DNA of 64,000 nt, from contig NZ_JAUSVB010000001.1 in NCBI RefSeq assembly GCF_030814415.1, forward strand, positions 186,001 through 250,000, written 5' to 3'. Shown here in pieces: positions 1-10,500 of the stretch. Origin of the DNA: Cellulomonas humilata. Lineage in GTDB: Bacteria > Actinomycetota > Actinomycetes > Actinomycetales > Cellulomonadaceae. The notes beneath the pieces are model-generated. The model was given only the letters and a program-made list of their open reading frames with translations. It ran no database searches and was not told the DNA's origin. Each line of letters begins with the position of its first letter. Position 1 is the stretch's first letter. The position numbers were made by a program, and so were the translations under genes.

Positions 1-377
1 CCGGCCCACGTGTCGTTGACCAGGTCGGCGCCCTCGTCGGCGGCCGCCCGCGCCACCTCCGCGCGCCAGGTGTCGACGCTGATCACCAGGTCCGGGTGGC
101 GGGCCCGAACCCGTGTGACCAGCGGGATCACCCGCGCGATCTCGTCGGCGACCTCGACGCGCGGACCCCGGCCGGCCCGTACCCCGCCGAGGTCGACGAT
201 GTCGGCGCCCTCGTCGACCGCGCGTGCCACCGCGTCGGCGGCGGACGCGTCGTCGAACCGGGCCGCGGCGTAGAACGAGTCCGGCGTCCGGTTGACGACG
301 GCCATGACGGCCGGGCGACCGGGCGCGATCCAGCGCCCCCGCAGGCGCAGCTGCGCGCCGGCCGGCGGCGTGGTCAC
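1..377 (-). CDS. folP: Dihydropteroate synthase family protein (FolP2-like), 3' part missing
   Basis: The reading frame starts at GTG (375-377) and runs off the left edge, so only the first 125 or so residues of a roughly 280-residue TIM barrel are present. MAVVNRTPDSF (residues 25-35), GADIVDLGG (58-66) and SVDTWRAEVA (100-109) followed by NDTWAG are dihydropteroate synthase landmarks. These enzymes join a pterin diphosphate to p-aminobenzoate in folate synthesis. The loop after the second motif reads VRAGRG, where a canonical enzyme has ESTRPG. That is the pattern I know from the mycobacterial FolP2 paralogue, which is reported to lack synthase activity, so true folate function is uncertain. 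The start overlaps the stop of the preceding LOG gene by four bases (GTGA), implying translational coupling. Confidence 0.85.
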   Translation of the reverse strand, partial: MTTPPAGAQLRLRGRWIAPGRPAVMAVVNRTPDSFYAAARFDDASAADAVARAVDEGADIVDLGGVRAGRGPRVEVADEIARVIPLVTRVRARHPDLVISVDTWRAEVARAAADEGADLVNDTWA

Positions 378-1195
378 CGCGTCGAGCCCTCGGCAGCCTG
401 CTGCGCGCTCGCGGTCGCAGCGGCGGCCGCCGCCTCCTCGGCCCGCAGCTGGGCACCCCGCACGAGTACCAGGTCGACGGCCTCCTGGGCGGTGTCGACG
501 ACCTTGAGGAGCTCGAGCTCGGCCGTCGAGATCATGCCGCGGCCCATCACGGCGCTGCCCACCCAGTCGATGAGGCCCTGCCAGTAGTCGCGGCCGACGA
601 GCACGATGGGGAAGCTGATGACCTTGTGCGTCTGCACCAGCGTCAGGGCCTCGAACAGCTCGTCGAAGGTGCCGAAGCCGCCCGGCAGCACCACGAACCC
701 CTCGGAGTACTTCACGAACATCGTCTTGCGCGCGAAGAAGTACCGGAAGCTGATGCCGAGGTCCACGTAGTCGTTCATGCCCTGCTCGAACGGCAGCTCG
801 ATGCCGAGCCCGACGGACAGCCCGCCGGCCTCCAGCGCCCCGCGGTTGGCCGCCTCCATGATCCCGGGGCCGCCACCGGTGATCACCGCGTAGCCCGCCT
901 CGACCAGCAGGCGTGCGACCTCGCGGCCGAGGGCGTAGTCGGGGTGGTCCACCGGCACCCGCGCCGAGCCGAACACGCTGACCGCCGGGCCGACCTCCGC
1001 GAGCGCCCCGAAACCCTCGACGAACTCGCTCTGGATCCGCATGACGCGCCACGGGTCGCCCCGCAGCCACTCCGCGTCCCCCGGCCCGGACAGGAGGCGC
1101 TGGTCGGAGGTGGTGGTGGGGATCTGCTGTCCGCGCAGCAGGACCGGGCCCTTGCGGTACCCGTGGCCCGGGGCGGACACGCCGTCGTCGCTCAT
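374..1195 (-). CDS. LOG family protein (TIGR00730, lysine decarboxylase-like Rossmann fold)
   Basis: A 273-residue protein starting MSDDGVSAPGHGYRKG. It carries GGGPGIMEAANRGA and PGGFGTFDE, the nucleotide-binding and PGGxGTxxE signatures of the LOG family. Members hydrolyse nucleoside monophosphates to free base and ribose 5-phosphate (cytokinin-activating phosphoribohydrolases), though many are annotated as lysine decarboxylases in error. The frame stays open far upstream, antisense-like inside dapE. I place the start at ATG 1193-1195 because TAGAGT lies seven bases before it, the spacing of a leaderless promoter. The C-terminal tail is alanine-rich. It probably forms a transcription unit with the folP-like gene, whose GTG start overlaps its TGA stop. 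Confidence 0.9.
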   Translation of the reverse strand: MSDDGVSAPGHGYRKGPVLLRGQQIPTTTSDQRLLSGPGDAEWLRGDPWRVMRIQSEFVEGFGALAEVGPAVSVFGSARVPVDHPDYALGREVARLLVEAGYAVITGGGPGIMEAANRGALEAGGLSVGLGIELPFEQGMNDYVDLGISFRYFFARKTMFVKYSEGFVVLPGGFGTFDELFEALTLVQTHKVISFPIVLVGRDYWQGLIDWVGSAVMGRGMISTAELELLKVVDTAQEAVDLVLVRGAQLRAEEAAAAAATASAQQAAEGSTR

Positions 1196-1202
1196 GGCCC
1201 CG

Positions 1203-1208
1203 ACTCTA
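1203..1208 (-). promoter_or_regulatory. -10 element of the LOG gene, leaderless type
   Basis: On the minus strand TAGAGT is followed by seven bases and then the ATG of the LOG gene. This places the transcription start at or beside the start codon. No Shine-Dalgarno sequence is present. The call rests on spacing alone. Confidence 0.5.
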
Positions 1209-1263
1209 GGTCGACCGGGCGGACCGTGACGGACGGTTCCCGCGGTCGACACCCGCCGTTCAC

Positions 1264-2352
1264 TCAGGCGGACAACCAGTCCCGGAGCGCCGCGTGCACC
1301 AGGGTGATCTGGCCGACGACGCACCGCTCGTCCTGCTTGTGCGCCAGGAGCGGGTCCCCGGGCCCGAAGTTCACCGCGGGCACGCCGAGCTCGGAGAACC
1401 GGGCGACGTCGGTCCAGCCGTACTTGGCCGCGGGCGCTCCGCCCGTGATGGCCAGCACGGCACGCGTGAACTCCTGCGCGGCCGGGTCGTCCAGCCCCGG
1501 GCGCGCACCGGGCGCGGCGTCGACGATCTCGACGTCGTACCCGTCGAACAGCTCGCGCACGTGGGCCGACGCCTGCTCGACGCTCGCCGACGGCGCGAAC
1601 CGGTAGTTCACGGTGACGACGCAGGAGTCGGGGATGACGTTCGCCGCCATGCCGCCCGAGACGAGCACCGCGTTGAGGCTCTCCCGGTAGACCAGGCCGT
1701 CGACCTCGACCTCCCGGGGCGTGTACGCCTCGAGCCGGCGCAGCACCTCGCCGGCAGCGTGGATCGCGTTGCTGCCCAACCAGGCCCGCGCCGAGTGGGC
1801 CGCGACCCCCGTGAGCCGCACCTCGGCCCGCAGCGTGCCGTTGCAGCCGCCCTCGATGCCCCCGTTCGTCGGCTCGCCCAGGATCGCGAAGTCGCCCGCC
1901 ACCCAGTCCGGGTGCTCCCGCACGATCCGGCCCAGCCCGTTGAGCTCGGCGGCGACCTCCTCGTGGTCGTAGAACACCCACGTGACGTCGCGCGTCGGCT
2001 CGTTCAGCTCCGCCGCGAGCGCCAGCTGCACGGCCACGCCGGCTTTCATGTCGACGGTGCCGCGGCCCCACAGCTCCGCCTGCGCACCCTCCCCGACGAG
2101 CCGCGTGGGCAGGTTGTCGGCGATGGGCACGGTGTCGATGTGGCCGGCGACGACGACGCGCGACGACCGTCCGAGGTTCGTCCTGGCCACGACCGCGTCA
2201 CCGTCGCGGAGCACCTCGAGATGCGTGTACCTCGAGAGGGCGGTCTCGATCGCGTCGGCGAGCGCGCGCTCGTCACCGCTCACCGACGGGAGGTCGCACA
2301 GGGCGCGGGTCAGCGAGAGGAGATCCGACGAGAGGTCCAGGGTCGTGTCCAC
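1264..2352 (-). CDS. dapE: Succinyl-diaminopimelate desuccinylase
   Basis: A 362-residue M20 zinc peptidase-family enzyme that hydrolyses N-succinyl-LL-diaminopimelate to LL-diaminopimelate and succinate, supplying lysine and peptidoglycan. Visible active-site features are GHIDTVP (metal ligand H71, D73), [10 protein letters not shown] (D101), the catalytic/metal pair E131-E132 in [16 protein letters not shown] (E160) and a C-terminal LLAHKQDE with the last metal histidine. Length and the TIGR01900-like motif order match actinobacterial DapE. It starts at GTG 2350-2352, six bases after a TAGGGT box, and is divergent from dapD across a 44-bp gap. The LOG gene follows 68 bases downstream on the same strand. 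Confidence 0.96.
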   Translation of the reverse strand: MDTTLDLSSDLLSLTRALCDLPSVSGDERALADAIETALSRYTHLEVLRDGDAVVARTNLGRSSRVVVAGHIDTVPIADNLPTRLVGEGAQAELWGRGTVDMKAGVAVQLALAAELNEPTRDVTWVFYDHEEVAAELNGLGRIVREHPDWVAGDFAILGEPTNGGIEGGCNGTLRAEVRLTGVAAHSARAWLGSNAIHAAGEVLRRLEAYTPREVEVDGLVYRESLNAVLVSGGMAANVIPDSCVVTVNYRFAPSASVEQASAHVRELFDGYDVEIVDAAPGARPGLDDPAAQEFTRAVLAITGGAPAAKYGWTDVARFSELGVPAVNFGPGDPLLAHKQDERCVVGQITLVHAALRDWLSA

Positions 2353-2358
2353 GACGCG

Positions 2359-2389
2359 ACCCTAGCCCGACCGCACGGTGACCTAGGGT
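2359..2389. promoter_or_regulatory. Back-to-back leaderless promoters of dapE and dapD
   Basis: The 44-bp space between the divergent starts contains ACCCTAG (2359-2365) and CTAGGGT (2383-2389) as an inverted repeat with a 17-bp spacer. Read outward, each arm supplies a TAGGGT -10 box: six bases before the dapE GTG and seven before the dapD ATG. Neither gene has a Shine-Dalgarno sequence. Both transcripts are therefore probably leaderless, and the two promoters must overlap. Confidence 0.6.
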
Positions 2390-2396
2390 TGTCGCC

Positions 2397-3344
2397 ATGA
2401 CTGCACGGACGGCCTGGGGCTTCGGCCTGGCCACGGTGACCGACGACGGCACCACGCTCGACGTCTGGTACCCCGCCCCCGCCCTGGGCTCACCCGAACC
2501 CGATGCGTCCGCGCCTGCGTCGCTGACCGCCTCGGCGCGGGTCGACGAGGCCCGTGGCGTCCGCGTGGAGGTGGTCCGCACGGTGATCGACCTGGACGCA
2601 CCGCCGGCCGGCACGGCCGACGCGTACCTGCGGCTCCACCTGCTCTCGCACCGCCTGGTCCAGCCGCACGGGCAGAACCTCGACGGGCTGTTCGGCGCGC
2701 TGCCCAACGTCGTGTGGACCGACCGCGGACCGTGCGCCGTCGACGGCTTCGAGGAGACCCGTGGCCGCCTGCGTGCCGCCACGGGAGTCCCGGTCACCGT
2801 GTTCGGAGTCGACAAGTTCCCGCGCATGGTCGACTACGTGCTGCCCTCCGGGGTGCGGATCGCCGACGCGGACCGGGTCCGGCTCGGTGCGCACCTCGCA
2901 GCCGGGACCACCGTCATGCACGAGGGCTTCGTGAACTTCAACGCCGGGACGCTCGGTACGTCGATGGTCGAGGGCCGCGTCTCCGCCGGTGTCGTCGTCG
3001 GTGACGGGTCGGACATCGGTGGGGGCGCCTCGATCATGGGCACCCTGTCCGGAGGCGGCCGGGAGGTCGTCTCGATCGGCCGCCGCACGCTGCTCGGCGC
3101 GAACGCCGGGGTCGGCATCCCGCTCGGCGACGACTGCGTGGTCGAGGCGGGGCTGTATGTCACGGCGGGCACCAAGGTCGCCCTGGTCGGCTTCGAGGAC
3201 TCCCCGCGCGTGGTCAAGGCCCGCGAGCTGGCCGGGCGGGACGGCGTGCTGTTCCGTCGCAACTCCCTGACCGGCGGCGTCGAGGCGGTCGCGCGTGCGG
3301 GCTCGGGCGTGCAGCTGAACGCGACCCTGCACGCCAACGAGTGA
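2397..3344 (+). CDS. dapD: 2,3,4,5-tetrahydropyridine-2,6-dicarboxylate N-succinyltransferase (actinobacterial DapD)
   Basis: A 315-residue trimeric acyltransferase that moves succinyl from succinyl-CoA to tetrahydrodipicolinate, the first step of the succinylase branch to diaminopimelate. The C-terminal two thirds show left-handed beta-helix (hexapeptide) character: [19 protein letters not shown], then [20 protein letters not shown] and [19 protein letters not shown]. These are typical of the TIGR03535 actinobacterial group, not of the proteobacterial enzyme. With dapE beside it and dapC at 5746-6876, all three succinylase-branch steps lie within 7 kb. The stop overlaps the next gene's GTG by four bases. 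Confidence 0.95.
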   Translation: MTARTAWGFGLATVTDDGTTLDVWYPAPALGSPEPDASAPASLTASARVDEARGVRVEVVRTVIDLDAPPAGTADAYLRLHLLSHRLVQPHGQNLDGLFGALPNVVWTDRGPCAVDGFEETRGRLRAATGVPVTVFGVDKFPRMVDYVLPSGVRIADADRVRLGAHLAAGTTVMHEGFVNFNAGTLGTSMVEGRVSAGVVVGDGSDIGGGASIMGTLSGGGREVVSIGRRTLLGANAGVGIPLGDDCVVEAGLYVTAGTKVALVGFEDSPRVVKARELAGRDGVLFRRNSLTGGVEAVARAGSGVQLNATLHANE

Positions 3345-4228
3345 GCGCTCGACGTCGGGGGGCACGACGAGCACGACGCGCAGGCTTCGCCGTCGTCGTC
3401 GCCCTCGTGCTTCTGGTCGCCGCGACCGTCGGGGTGGTCACCGTCCTGACGCGCCTCGACCCGGCACCGCCGGCAGCGCAGCAGTGCGTCGTGGAGCTCG
3501 ACGGCACCGGCTGGCGCCTGAGCCCCGACCAGGCGCAGAACGCGGCCCTGATCGCGGCGACCGGCGTCCAGCGCGGGCTGCCTGCCCGCGCGGTCACGAT
3601 CGCCCTGGCCACCGCGCTGCAGGAGTCCCGGCTGGTCAACGTCACGTACGGCGACCGCGACAGCCTCGGGCTGTTCCAGCAGCGCCCGTCGCAGGGCTGG
3701 GGCACCGCGGAGCAGGTCCAGGACCCCGTGTACGCCACCGGGCGCTTCTACGACGGTCTCGTGGCGATCCAGGGCTACGAGAACCTGCCCATCACCGAGG
3801 CCGCGCAGGCGGTGCAACGCTCCGGCTTCCCCGACGCGTACGCGCAGCACGAGACACGCTCCCGCGCGTGGGCGTCGGCCCTCACCGGCTGGTCCCCCGC
3901 GACGCTCACCTGCACCCTGCGCGACCCGGACCCGGCAGCGTCGTCGGCCGATGCCGTCGCAGCGCGCGTGCAGCGTGACCTCGGCGGGCTGCCCGTGGTC
4001 GCGGACGCCAGCGGCGGGCTGATCGTCGACACGTCGGGCTTCGGGGCTCCCGAGGACCGCGCCCGGCTCGACTGGGCGGTCGCGCAGTGGGCCGTCTCCG
4101 TCGCCGAGCCGCTCGCGGTCACATCGGTGGCCGTCGCCGATCGCACCTGGGACCGCGCCGAGGGCGGCTGGGCGCTGTCGGAGACGCCCGTTCCCGCCGG
4201 GACCGTGCGGCTGACCCTCGCGGGCTAG
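3341..4228 (+). CDS. Membrane-anchored lysozyme/transglycosylase-like protein
   Basis: A 295-residue protein with a basic N-terminus and one membrane segment (about residues 15-37, [20 protein letters not shown]), so the rest should lie outside the cell. Residues 85-150 contain [21 protein letters not shown] followed by [11 protein letters not shown]. This resembles the goose-lysozyme/SLT core, with E in QESRL as the possible catalytic acid. Proteins like this recur in actinobacteria, mostly unnamed. The C-terminal 100 residues are unassigned. The GTG start overlaps the dapD stop (GTGA), so it is translated with dapD, whose product feeds peptidoglycan. That link to wall metabolism is inference. 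No terminator is obvious after it. Confidence 0.75.
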   Translation: MSARRRGARRARRAGFAVVVALVLLVAATVGVVTVLTRLDPAPPAAQQCVVELDGTGWRLSPDQAQNAALIAATGVQRGLPARAVTIALATALQESRLVNVTYGDRDSLGLFQQRPSQGWGTAEQVQDPVYATGRFYDGLVAIQGYENLPITEAAQAVQRSGFPDAYAQHETRSRAWASALTGWSPATLTCTLRDPDPAASSADAVAARVQRDLGGLPVVADASGGLIVDTSGFGAPEDRARLDWAVAQWAVSVAEPLAVTSVAVADRTWDRAEGGWALSETPVPAGTVRLTLAG

Positions 4229-4247
4229 CGGGCAGGACCTTCGCGCG

Positions 4248-5546
<1,299 letters not shown>

Positions 5547-5720
5547 GGTGTTCCTCTCCTGCGACTCCCGGGGTGACGGGGATGTCCCGCGATGTTCGGT
5601 CGTCGGCGACTGCGCCTGGTGGGCCTGCTGGGCCTGCGCGTGCGTGCCCTCGTTGGCGTGGATCGACGGTACCCGCGCGAACCGTTCCGTGACCAATCCT
5701 CGACGAGACGTTGGTGCCCC

Positions 5721-5736
5721 TGTGACGACGATCACA
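5721..5736. promoter_or_regulatory. CRP/GlxR-type binding site upstream of gltA
   Basis: TGTGACGACGATCACA is a TGTGA-N6-TCACA palindrome, the full consensus of CRP-family regulators and close to the actinobacterial GlxR site. It lies in the gltA upstream region, ten bases beyond the dapC stop codon. In Corynebacterium glutamicum gltA is a known GlxR target, so control of citrate synthase by a cAMP-responsive regulator is plausible here. The regulator gene is not in this window. Confidence 0.65.
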
Positions 5737-5745
5737 CCCGACGGG

Positions 5746-6876
5746 TTAGGCCCCCGAGAGGCGGGCGGCGGCCTCCGCGATGCTCTGGTCCGACGCCGTC
5801 AGCGCCACGCGAACGTGCTCCGCGTCGCCGTAGAACGCGCCGGGGGCCACCAGGATCCCGAGTCCGGCCAGGTCAGCGACCGTGGCCCAGCTGTCCTGGC
5901 CGCCGGACTCCGGGCGCACCCACAGGTACAGGCCGGCGTGCGAGCGGTCGACCGCGTAGCCCGCGCTCTCGAACGCTGCGCGCAGCACCCGGCGCCGGCG
6001 CCCGTAGACGGCCCGCTGCGTGGCGACGTGCTCGTCGTCGGACAGCGCCGCGGTCGTCGCGGCCTGCACCGGGCCGGGGACGATCATGCCGGCGTGCTTG
6101 CGCACCTCCAGCAGTCGCGCGACGAGCGCGGGGTCACCCACGACGAACGACGCGCGGTACCCAGCGAGGTTGGACTGCTTGGACAGCGAGTAGACCGCGA
6201 GCAGGCCCGTGAGGTCCCCGCCGGTCACCCTCGGGTCGAGGATGCTCGGCACGCCGGTCGACGCCCACGGCTCGTCCCACGCCAGCTCGGCGTAGCACTC
6301 GTCGGACGCGACCACGACGGGCCCGGCCGACGACCGCGCGGCATCGACGACCGCGCGCAGCTGGTCCACGCCCAGCACGGAGCCGTCGGGGTTGCCCGGG
6401 GAGTTCAGCCAGACCAGGCGGACGTCGTCGCCGTGCGCCAGGCGTCCGGCCGGGTCATCTGTCGGTTCCGGCGTCGCGCCCGCCAGCCGCGCCCCCACGT
6501 CGTACGTCGGGTAGGCAGCCGCCGGGTGCAGCACCACGTCGCCCGCGCCGAGGCCGAGCAGCGACGGCAGGAACGCGACCAGCTCCTTGGAGCCGACCGT
6601 GGGCAGGACCGCCGCGGGATCGAGCCCGCGGACGCCGCGCCGGCGGGCGAACCAGTCCACCACGGCCTGCCGGAGCGCGGGCGTGCCGTGCGTCGTCGGG
6701 TAGCCCGGTGAGTCCGCCGCCGCCGCCAGCGCCTCCCGCACGAGCTCGGGCGTCGGGTCGACGGGCGTGCCGACGGACAGGTCCACGATGCCGCCCGGGT
6801 ACGCGCGAGCGCGCTCCGCGAGCGGCGTGAGGGTGTCCCAGGGAAAGTCCGGCAGGTCGCCGGTCAGCAGGCCCAC
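5746..6876 (-). CDS. dapC: Succinyldiaminopimelate transaminase
   Basis: A 376-residue fold-type I PLP aminotransferase that converts N-succinyl-2-amino-6-ketopimelate to N-succinyl-LL-diaminopimelate with glutamate as donor. Visible features are PGYPTTHGTPALRQAV, the substrate/PLP motif NSPGNPDG, VASDECYAEL and the PLP-lysine loop SLSKQSNLAGYR. It starts at GTG 6874-6876, eleven bases after the fdxA stop. The frame continues upstream through fdxA only as an artefact. The order fdxA-dapC is common in actinobacteria, and together with dapD and dapE it completes the succinylase branch. Confidence 0.93.
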   Translation of the reverse strand: MGLLTGDLPDFPWDTLTPLAERARAYPGGIVDLSVGTPVDPTPELVREALAAAADSPGYPTTHGTPALRQAVVDWFARRRGVRGLDPAAVLPTVGSKELVAFLPSLLGLGAGDVVLHPAAAYPTYDVGARLAGATPEPTDDPAGRLAHGDDVRLVWLNSPGNPDGSVLGVDQLRAVVDAARSSAGPVVVASDECYAELAWDEPWASTGVPSILDPRVTGGDLTGLLAVYSLSKQSNLAGYRASFVVGDPALVARLLEVRKHAGMIVPGPVQAATTAALSDDEHVATQRAVYGRRRRVLRAAFESAGYAVDRSHAGLYLWVRPESGGQDSWATVADLAGLGILVAPGAFYGDAEHVRVALTASDQSIAEAAARLSGA

Positions 6877-6886
6877 CGGGGCGGCG

Positions 6887-7213
6887 TCAGTCGCCGTGCA
6901 CGCGCAGCGGCAGCGTCGCGATGATCGGGTGGTCCTTGTCGATCTCACCCATCTTCGCGGCGCCACCAGGCGAGCCGAGGTCGTCGAAGAACTCGACGTT
7001 CGCCTTGTAGTACTCGGTCCACTGCTCGGGGACGTCGTCCTCGTAGTAGATGGCCTCGACCGGGCACACCGGCTCGCACGCACCGCAGTCGACGCACTCG
7101 TCCGGGTGGATGTACAGCGATCGCTTGCCCTCGTAGATGCAGTCCACGGGACATTCCTCGATGCACGCCTTGTCCTTGACGTCCACGCAAGGCTCGGCGA
7201 TCACATACGTCAC
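6887..7213 (-). CDS. fdxA: 7Fe ferredoxin
   Basis: A 108-residue soluble electron carrier. CVDVKDKACIEECPVDCIYEG supplies the cysteines of the 3Fe-4S cluster region. CVDCGACEPVCPVEAI is a textbook CxxCxxCxxxCP 4Fe-4S motif. The acidic C-terminal half is typical of the FdxA family in mycobacteria and streptomycetes. It starts at GTG 7211-7213 behind a good GGAGG. A GATACT -10-like box (7245-7250, minus strand) fits a promoter. It is co-directional with dapC eleven bases downstream, so the two are probably one operon. Confidence 0.95.
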   Translation of the reverse strand: MTYVIAEPCVDVKDKACIEECPVDCIYEGKRSLYIHPDECVDCGACEPVCPVEAIYYEDDVPEQWTEYYKANVEFFDDLGSPGGAAKMGEIDKDHPIIATLPLRVHGD

Positions 7214-7297
7214 GGTCGGTCCTCCACAGGCCAGGGGTGCTCTTAGTATCGCTCACATGCGCAGCCTCGTGACGCGGTGTCCATCACAGGGACAGTC

Positions 7298-7570
7298 ATG
7301 AGCGCCGGCGGCTGGCGGACCTGGTCACCGGGGGTGCGCGTGGTCGTCCGCCGCCTGCGTGACGACCTGCCCGAGCCGCACCCCGACCACCCCGACCTGC
7401 ACGTCCCGCAGCACACCGACGTGCTCGGCGAGCTGATCGCGATCGACGACGACGGGCTCCTGGTCCGCACGCGACGCGGCGACGTCCGCGTGCCCGCCGC
7501 CGACATCGTGCTCACCAAGCTGGTCCCGCCCGCGCCCGTCGACCGGCGTCACCGGCCGACGGGCACCTGA
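7298..7570 (+). CDS. Small SH3-like beta-barrel protein, N-terminal domain of a GNAT-type protein without the GNAT part
   Basis: A 90-residue protein starting MSAGGWRTWSPG, with AGGGA five bases before the ATG. A GTG 21 bases upstream is an alternative start. The sequence GVRVVVRRLRDD, then HTDVLGELIAIDDDGLLVR and RGDVRVPAADIVLTKLVPP resembles the N-terminal barrel that precedes the acetyltransferase domain in Rv0428c-like histone acetyltransferases. Here the frame stops right after the barrel, and the next base belongs to the convergent VanW-type gene. It may be a stand-alone adaptor or the remnant of a longer enzyme. Its own function is unknown. Confidence 0.6.
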   Translation: MSAGGWRTWSPGVRVVVRRLRDDLPEPHPDHPDLHVPQHTDVLGELIAIDDDGLLVRTRRGDVRVPAADIVLTKLVPPAPVDRRHRPTGT

Positions 7571-10500
7571 CTACGGCGTGGCGGGCGGGGTCGCCGCCGG
7601 GGGCGCCCCGCAGATGATCTTGTTCTGCGGCTTGTAGCGCCAGGAGTTCGACTCCGTCTTCTCCAGGACGCCGTTCAGGTACGTCTTGCGCGTGACCGTC
7701 ACGGAGAAGCCCGGGTTCCCGGCCGACTGCGCCTCACACGTCGGCGACTGCGAGTACACCGTCGTCGGCGCGACCACGCCGGAGCGCGGGCTGGTGATCG
7801 ACTCGACCGTCCAGTGCTTGGTCCCCCACACCCGGACGTACACGCGACCATCGGAGACCCACGCCTGCACGAGTGCCCCGTACGGCGTGTTGTTCTTCCA
7901 CCGCATGTCGAGGGTGCCGGTGAAGATCGTCGCCTCGCGCCCCTCCGGGTACCGCGCGAACCACTCGCTGTGCGGGCGGTGCTCGATGTCCTCGAAGCCC
8001 GCCAGGAACGCCGCGTTGTAGGTGGTCGTCGACACCTGGCTCAGGCCGCCACCCCACGCGTCCGTGTGCTCACCGCTCACGATCGCGCCCGCCTCGACGT
8101 ACCCGTGCGCGGCGTCGATCGGACCGAGGGCCTCCGTCAGGCTGAAGGTCTCGCCCGGACGGATCAGCGTCCCGCTGATCTTGCTCGCACCGTTCGTGAT
8201 GTTCACCGTGCGGCGCGGCTCGCTGTTCAGCGGCGTCGCGAACTCCGAGACGATCTCCTTGACCCCCAGCGCCTCGAGCTCGGCCGTCGACTCCGACGGG
8301 TCGGCCTGGACGAGCTCCACCGTCGCCGTGCGGTCAGGAGCCGCGGTCGCCGCCGCGACGCTGGTGGCCAGCGCAGCCGGGTCCAGCGACGTCCCCGGGG
8401 TGCCGGGGATGATCACGGGGGCGTCGTTGACGAACTCGAAGTGGGCGTCCGCCGACTGGGTCAGCAGGTCGGGCAGCTGAGCCAGCACGACCTCCGCCAG
8501 ACCCTCGCCATTCATCTGCAGCGACAGGTTGCCGTCCACCGGGACGAACGACGCGTTCGCCGCCAGGCTGGGTGTGTCGATGAGCGCGGTGCGACCCGCC
8601 ACCGACACCGTCACCGGCGCCGACGTGACCTGCCGCGCCTGGACGAGAGCGGCATCCGTCTCCTCCTGCGTGATGTCGGGTGCGACCGTCTTGGTCGGCA
8701 GCTCGATCGGGCGCGCGGCCACCAGCCAGTCGGAGGCCAGCACGTCCGCGGCTCCCGGCTGGTCCAGGTTCCAGCCGTCCACCGCAGGCGTCGACTGCGG
8801 CGACGAGTCGACGAACACGACCGTGCCGTCCACCGGCGCGAGCGCCAGCGAGGTCCCGAGGTCACCGATCGCCGCGGCGAGCGCCTCGTCGTCGACCGAC
8901 GTCACCGGTTCCTGCTCACCGACACCGGCGATGTGCGCCCAGAGCCGCTCCGGCTCCGCGAGGTTCACACCGGTCAGCTGGTCGACCGTGGCCTGGGAGT
9001 CGAACGTCATCCCGGCAGCCGTCGGGTCGACGGTCGCCTGCACGTCGTTGGCGACCACCTCGATGGGCTGCGTCGTCGCGTCCGCGAGCTCCTCGTCCAG
9101 CCGCGCGACCGCCTCCTCCGACGACAGCCCGCCGATGTCCACGCCCGCGACCGTCGCACCGCGAGGCACCCGGTCCGCGAGCGCGTACGACGCGCCGACG
9201 TACACCGCACCCAGCGCGACGACCACGGCCGCGACGATGAGCAGCCGCTTGGGCCAGCGCCGCTTGCCGTCCTCGGCCTCGAACACGTCCAGCGGCGACT
9301 CGCTGCGCTCCGACGGCGGCACGGGGCCGGACGGGATCGGAGCCTGCGACTGCGGCTGCGCCGGTCCCTGGGGCCGAGCTGCGGCGGCGGCCGCCGCGGG
9401 TCCGGCGCTCGTCGAGGCAGGCGCAGCGGGGGCGGCCGTCGGCGCAGCGGGGGCGGTGGCATTCGTGGCCGCTGCTGCGGCGGTGCCGGCCGGTGACGTT
9501 TCGCTCGGCGCGACCGGTCCCGTTGGGGTCGGCCCGACCGTCGCCGCGGCCGATCCCGGCACCGTGCGCGTCACCGGGGCGGCGAGCGTCCCCACCGGCG
9601 GTGGCGTCGTCGGCGCCGCAGGCGGCGTGGGCGCCGCAGGCGGCGTGGGTTCCGGTGCAGGCGTGGCCACGACGGGCGCGATGACGGCCGTCGCGTCGTC
9701 CCGACCGACAGGCTGCCGCGCAGGCGATTCCGTCGCTGTCGGCGCAGCGGCCGCGGCCGCAGCATCGCGAGGCGGCTCGCCCGCGCCGTCGAGCGCTGCA
9801 ACCGCGGCAGAGGCGACGGCGACCCGGCCCCGCTCGGCGTCAGGGTCGGCGGCACCGGCGGTCTCAGTGTCGGCGGTGGCGTCAGCGTCCGCGGTGGTGT
9901 CGGCGTTCGCCGTGGTGTCAGCGTCGGCCGCGGCGTCAGCGTCGGCCGCGGCGGTGACGGTGCCGGCCGTGGCGGTGTCGTCACGGCCGTCGGGCGCCAC
10001 GTCGTCGCTGACGGTGCCCACGGCGGGGTTCGTCTGCTCCGGTGCGTCGGCACGGGGTTCGGCAACGGCCGGCTCGGTGTCAGCGGCCTCGTCCGCGGAA
10101 GCTACGTCCGCGTTCGTCTCGTTCGCGGACGAGTCGTCGGCCTCCTGGTGGGCGACTGGCTCGTCAGCACCCTCGGAGTCGTCGTTCTCCTGGTCGGTCG
10201 GGACCTCGACCACGGCCTCGCCATCGGCTGTCTGTTCGTCAGCAGGCTGCTCGTCGACGTCGGGCTCGGCAGGAGCCTCCTCGGCGGCGTCCGGCTGATC
10301 GGCAACGGCCCCGTAGGCAGCAGGCTCCTCGGCGTCGGGCTCCTCCGCTGCCGGCTCATCAGCGGCAGGCTCCTCGGCAGAGGAATTCTCGGCTGCAGGA
10401 CCGTCGGCGAGCCTGTCGCCAGCAGACTCATCGGCGAGCGCCTCGGCAGGGACCTGCTCGGTCTCGGGCTCATCGGCAACGGTCGCGGCGTCTGCAGGCG

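Noticed and set aside
7814..9496. 560-codon open frame on the plus strand
   Set aside because: Shadow of the VanW-type gene; Arg/Gly-rich composition and no domain.
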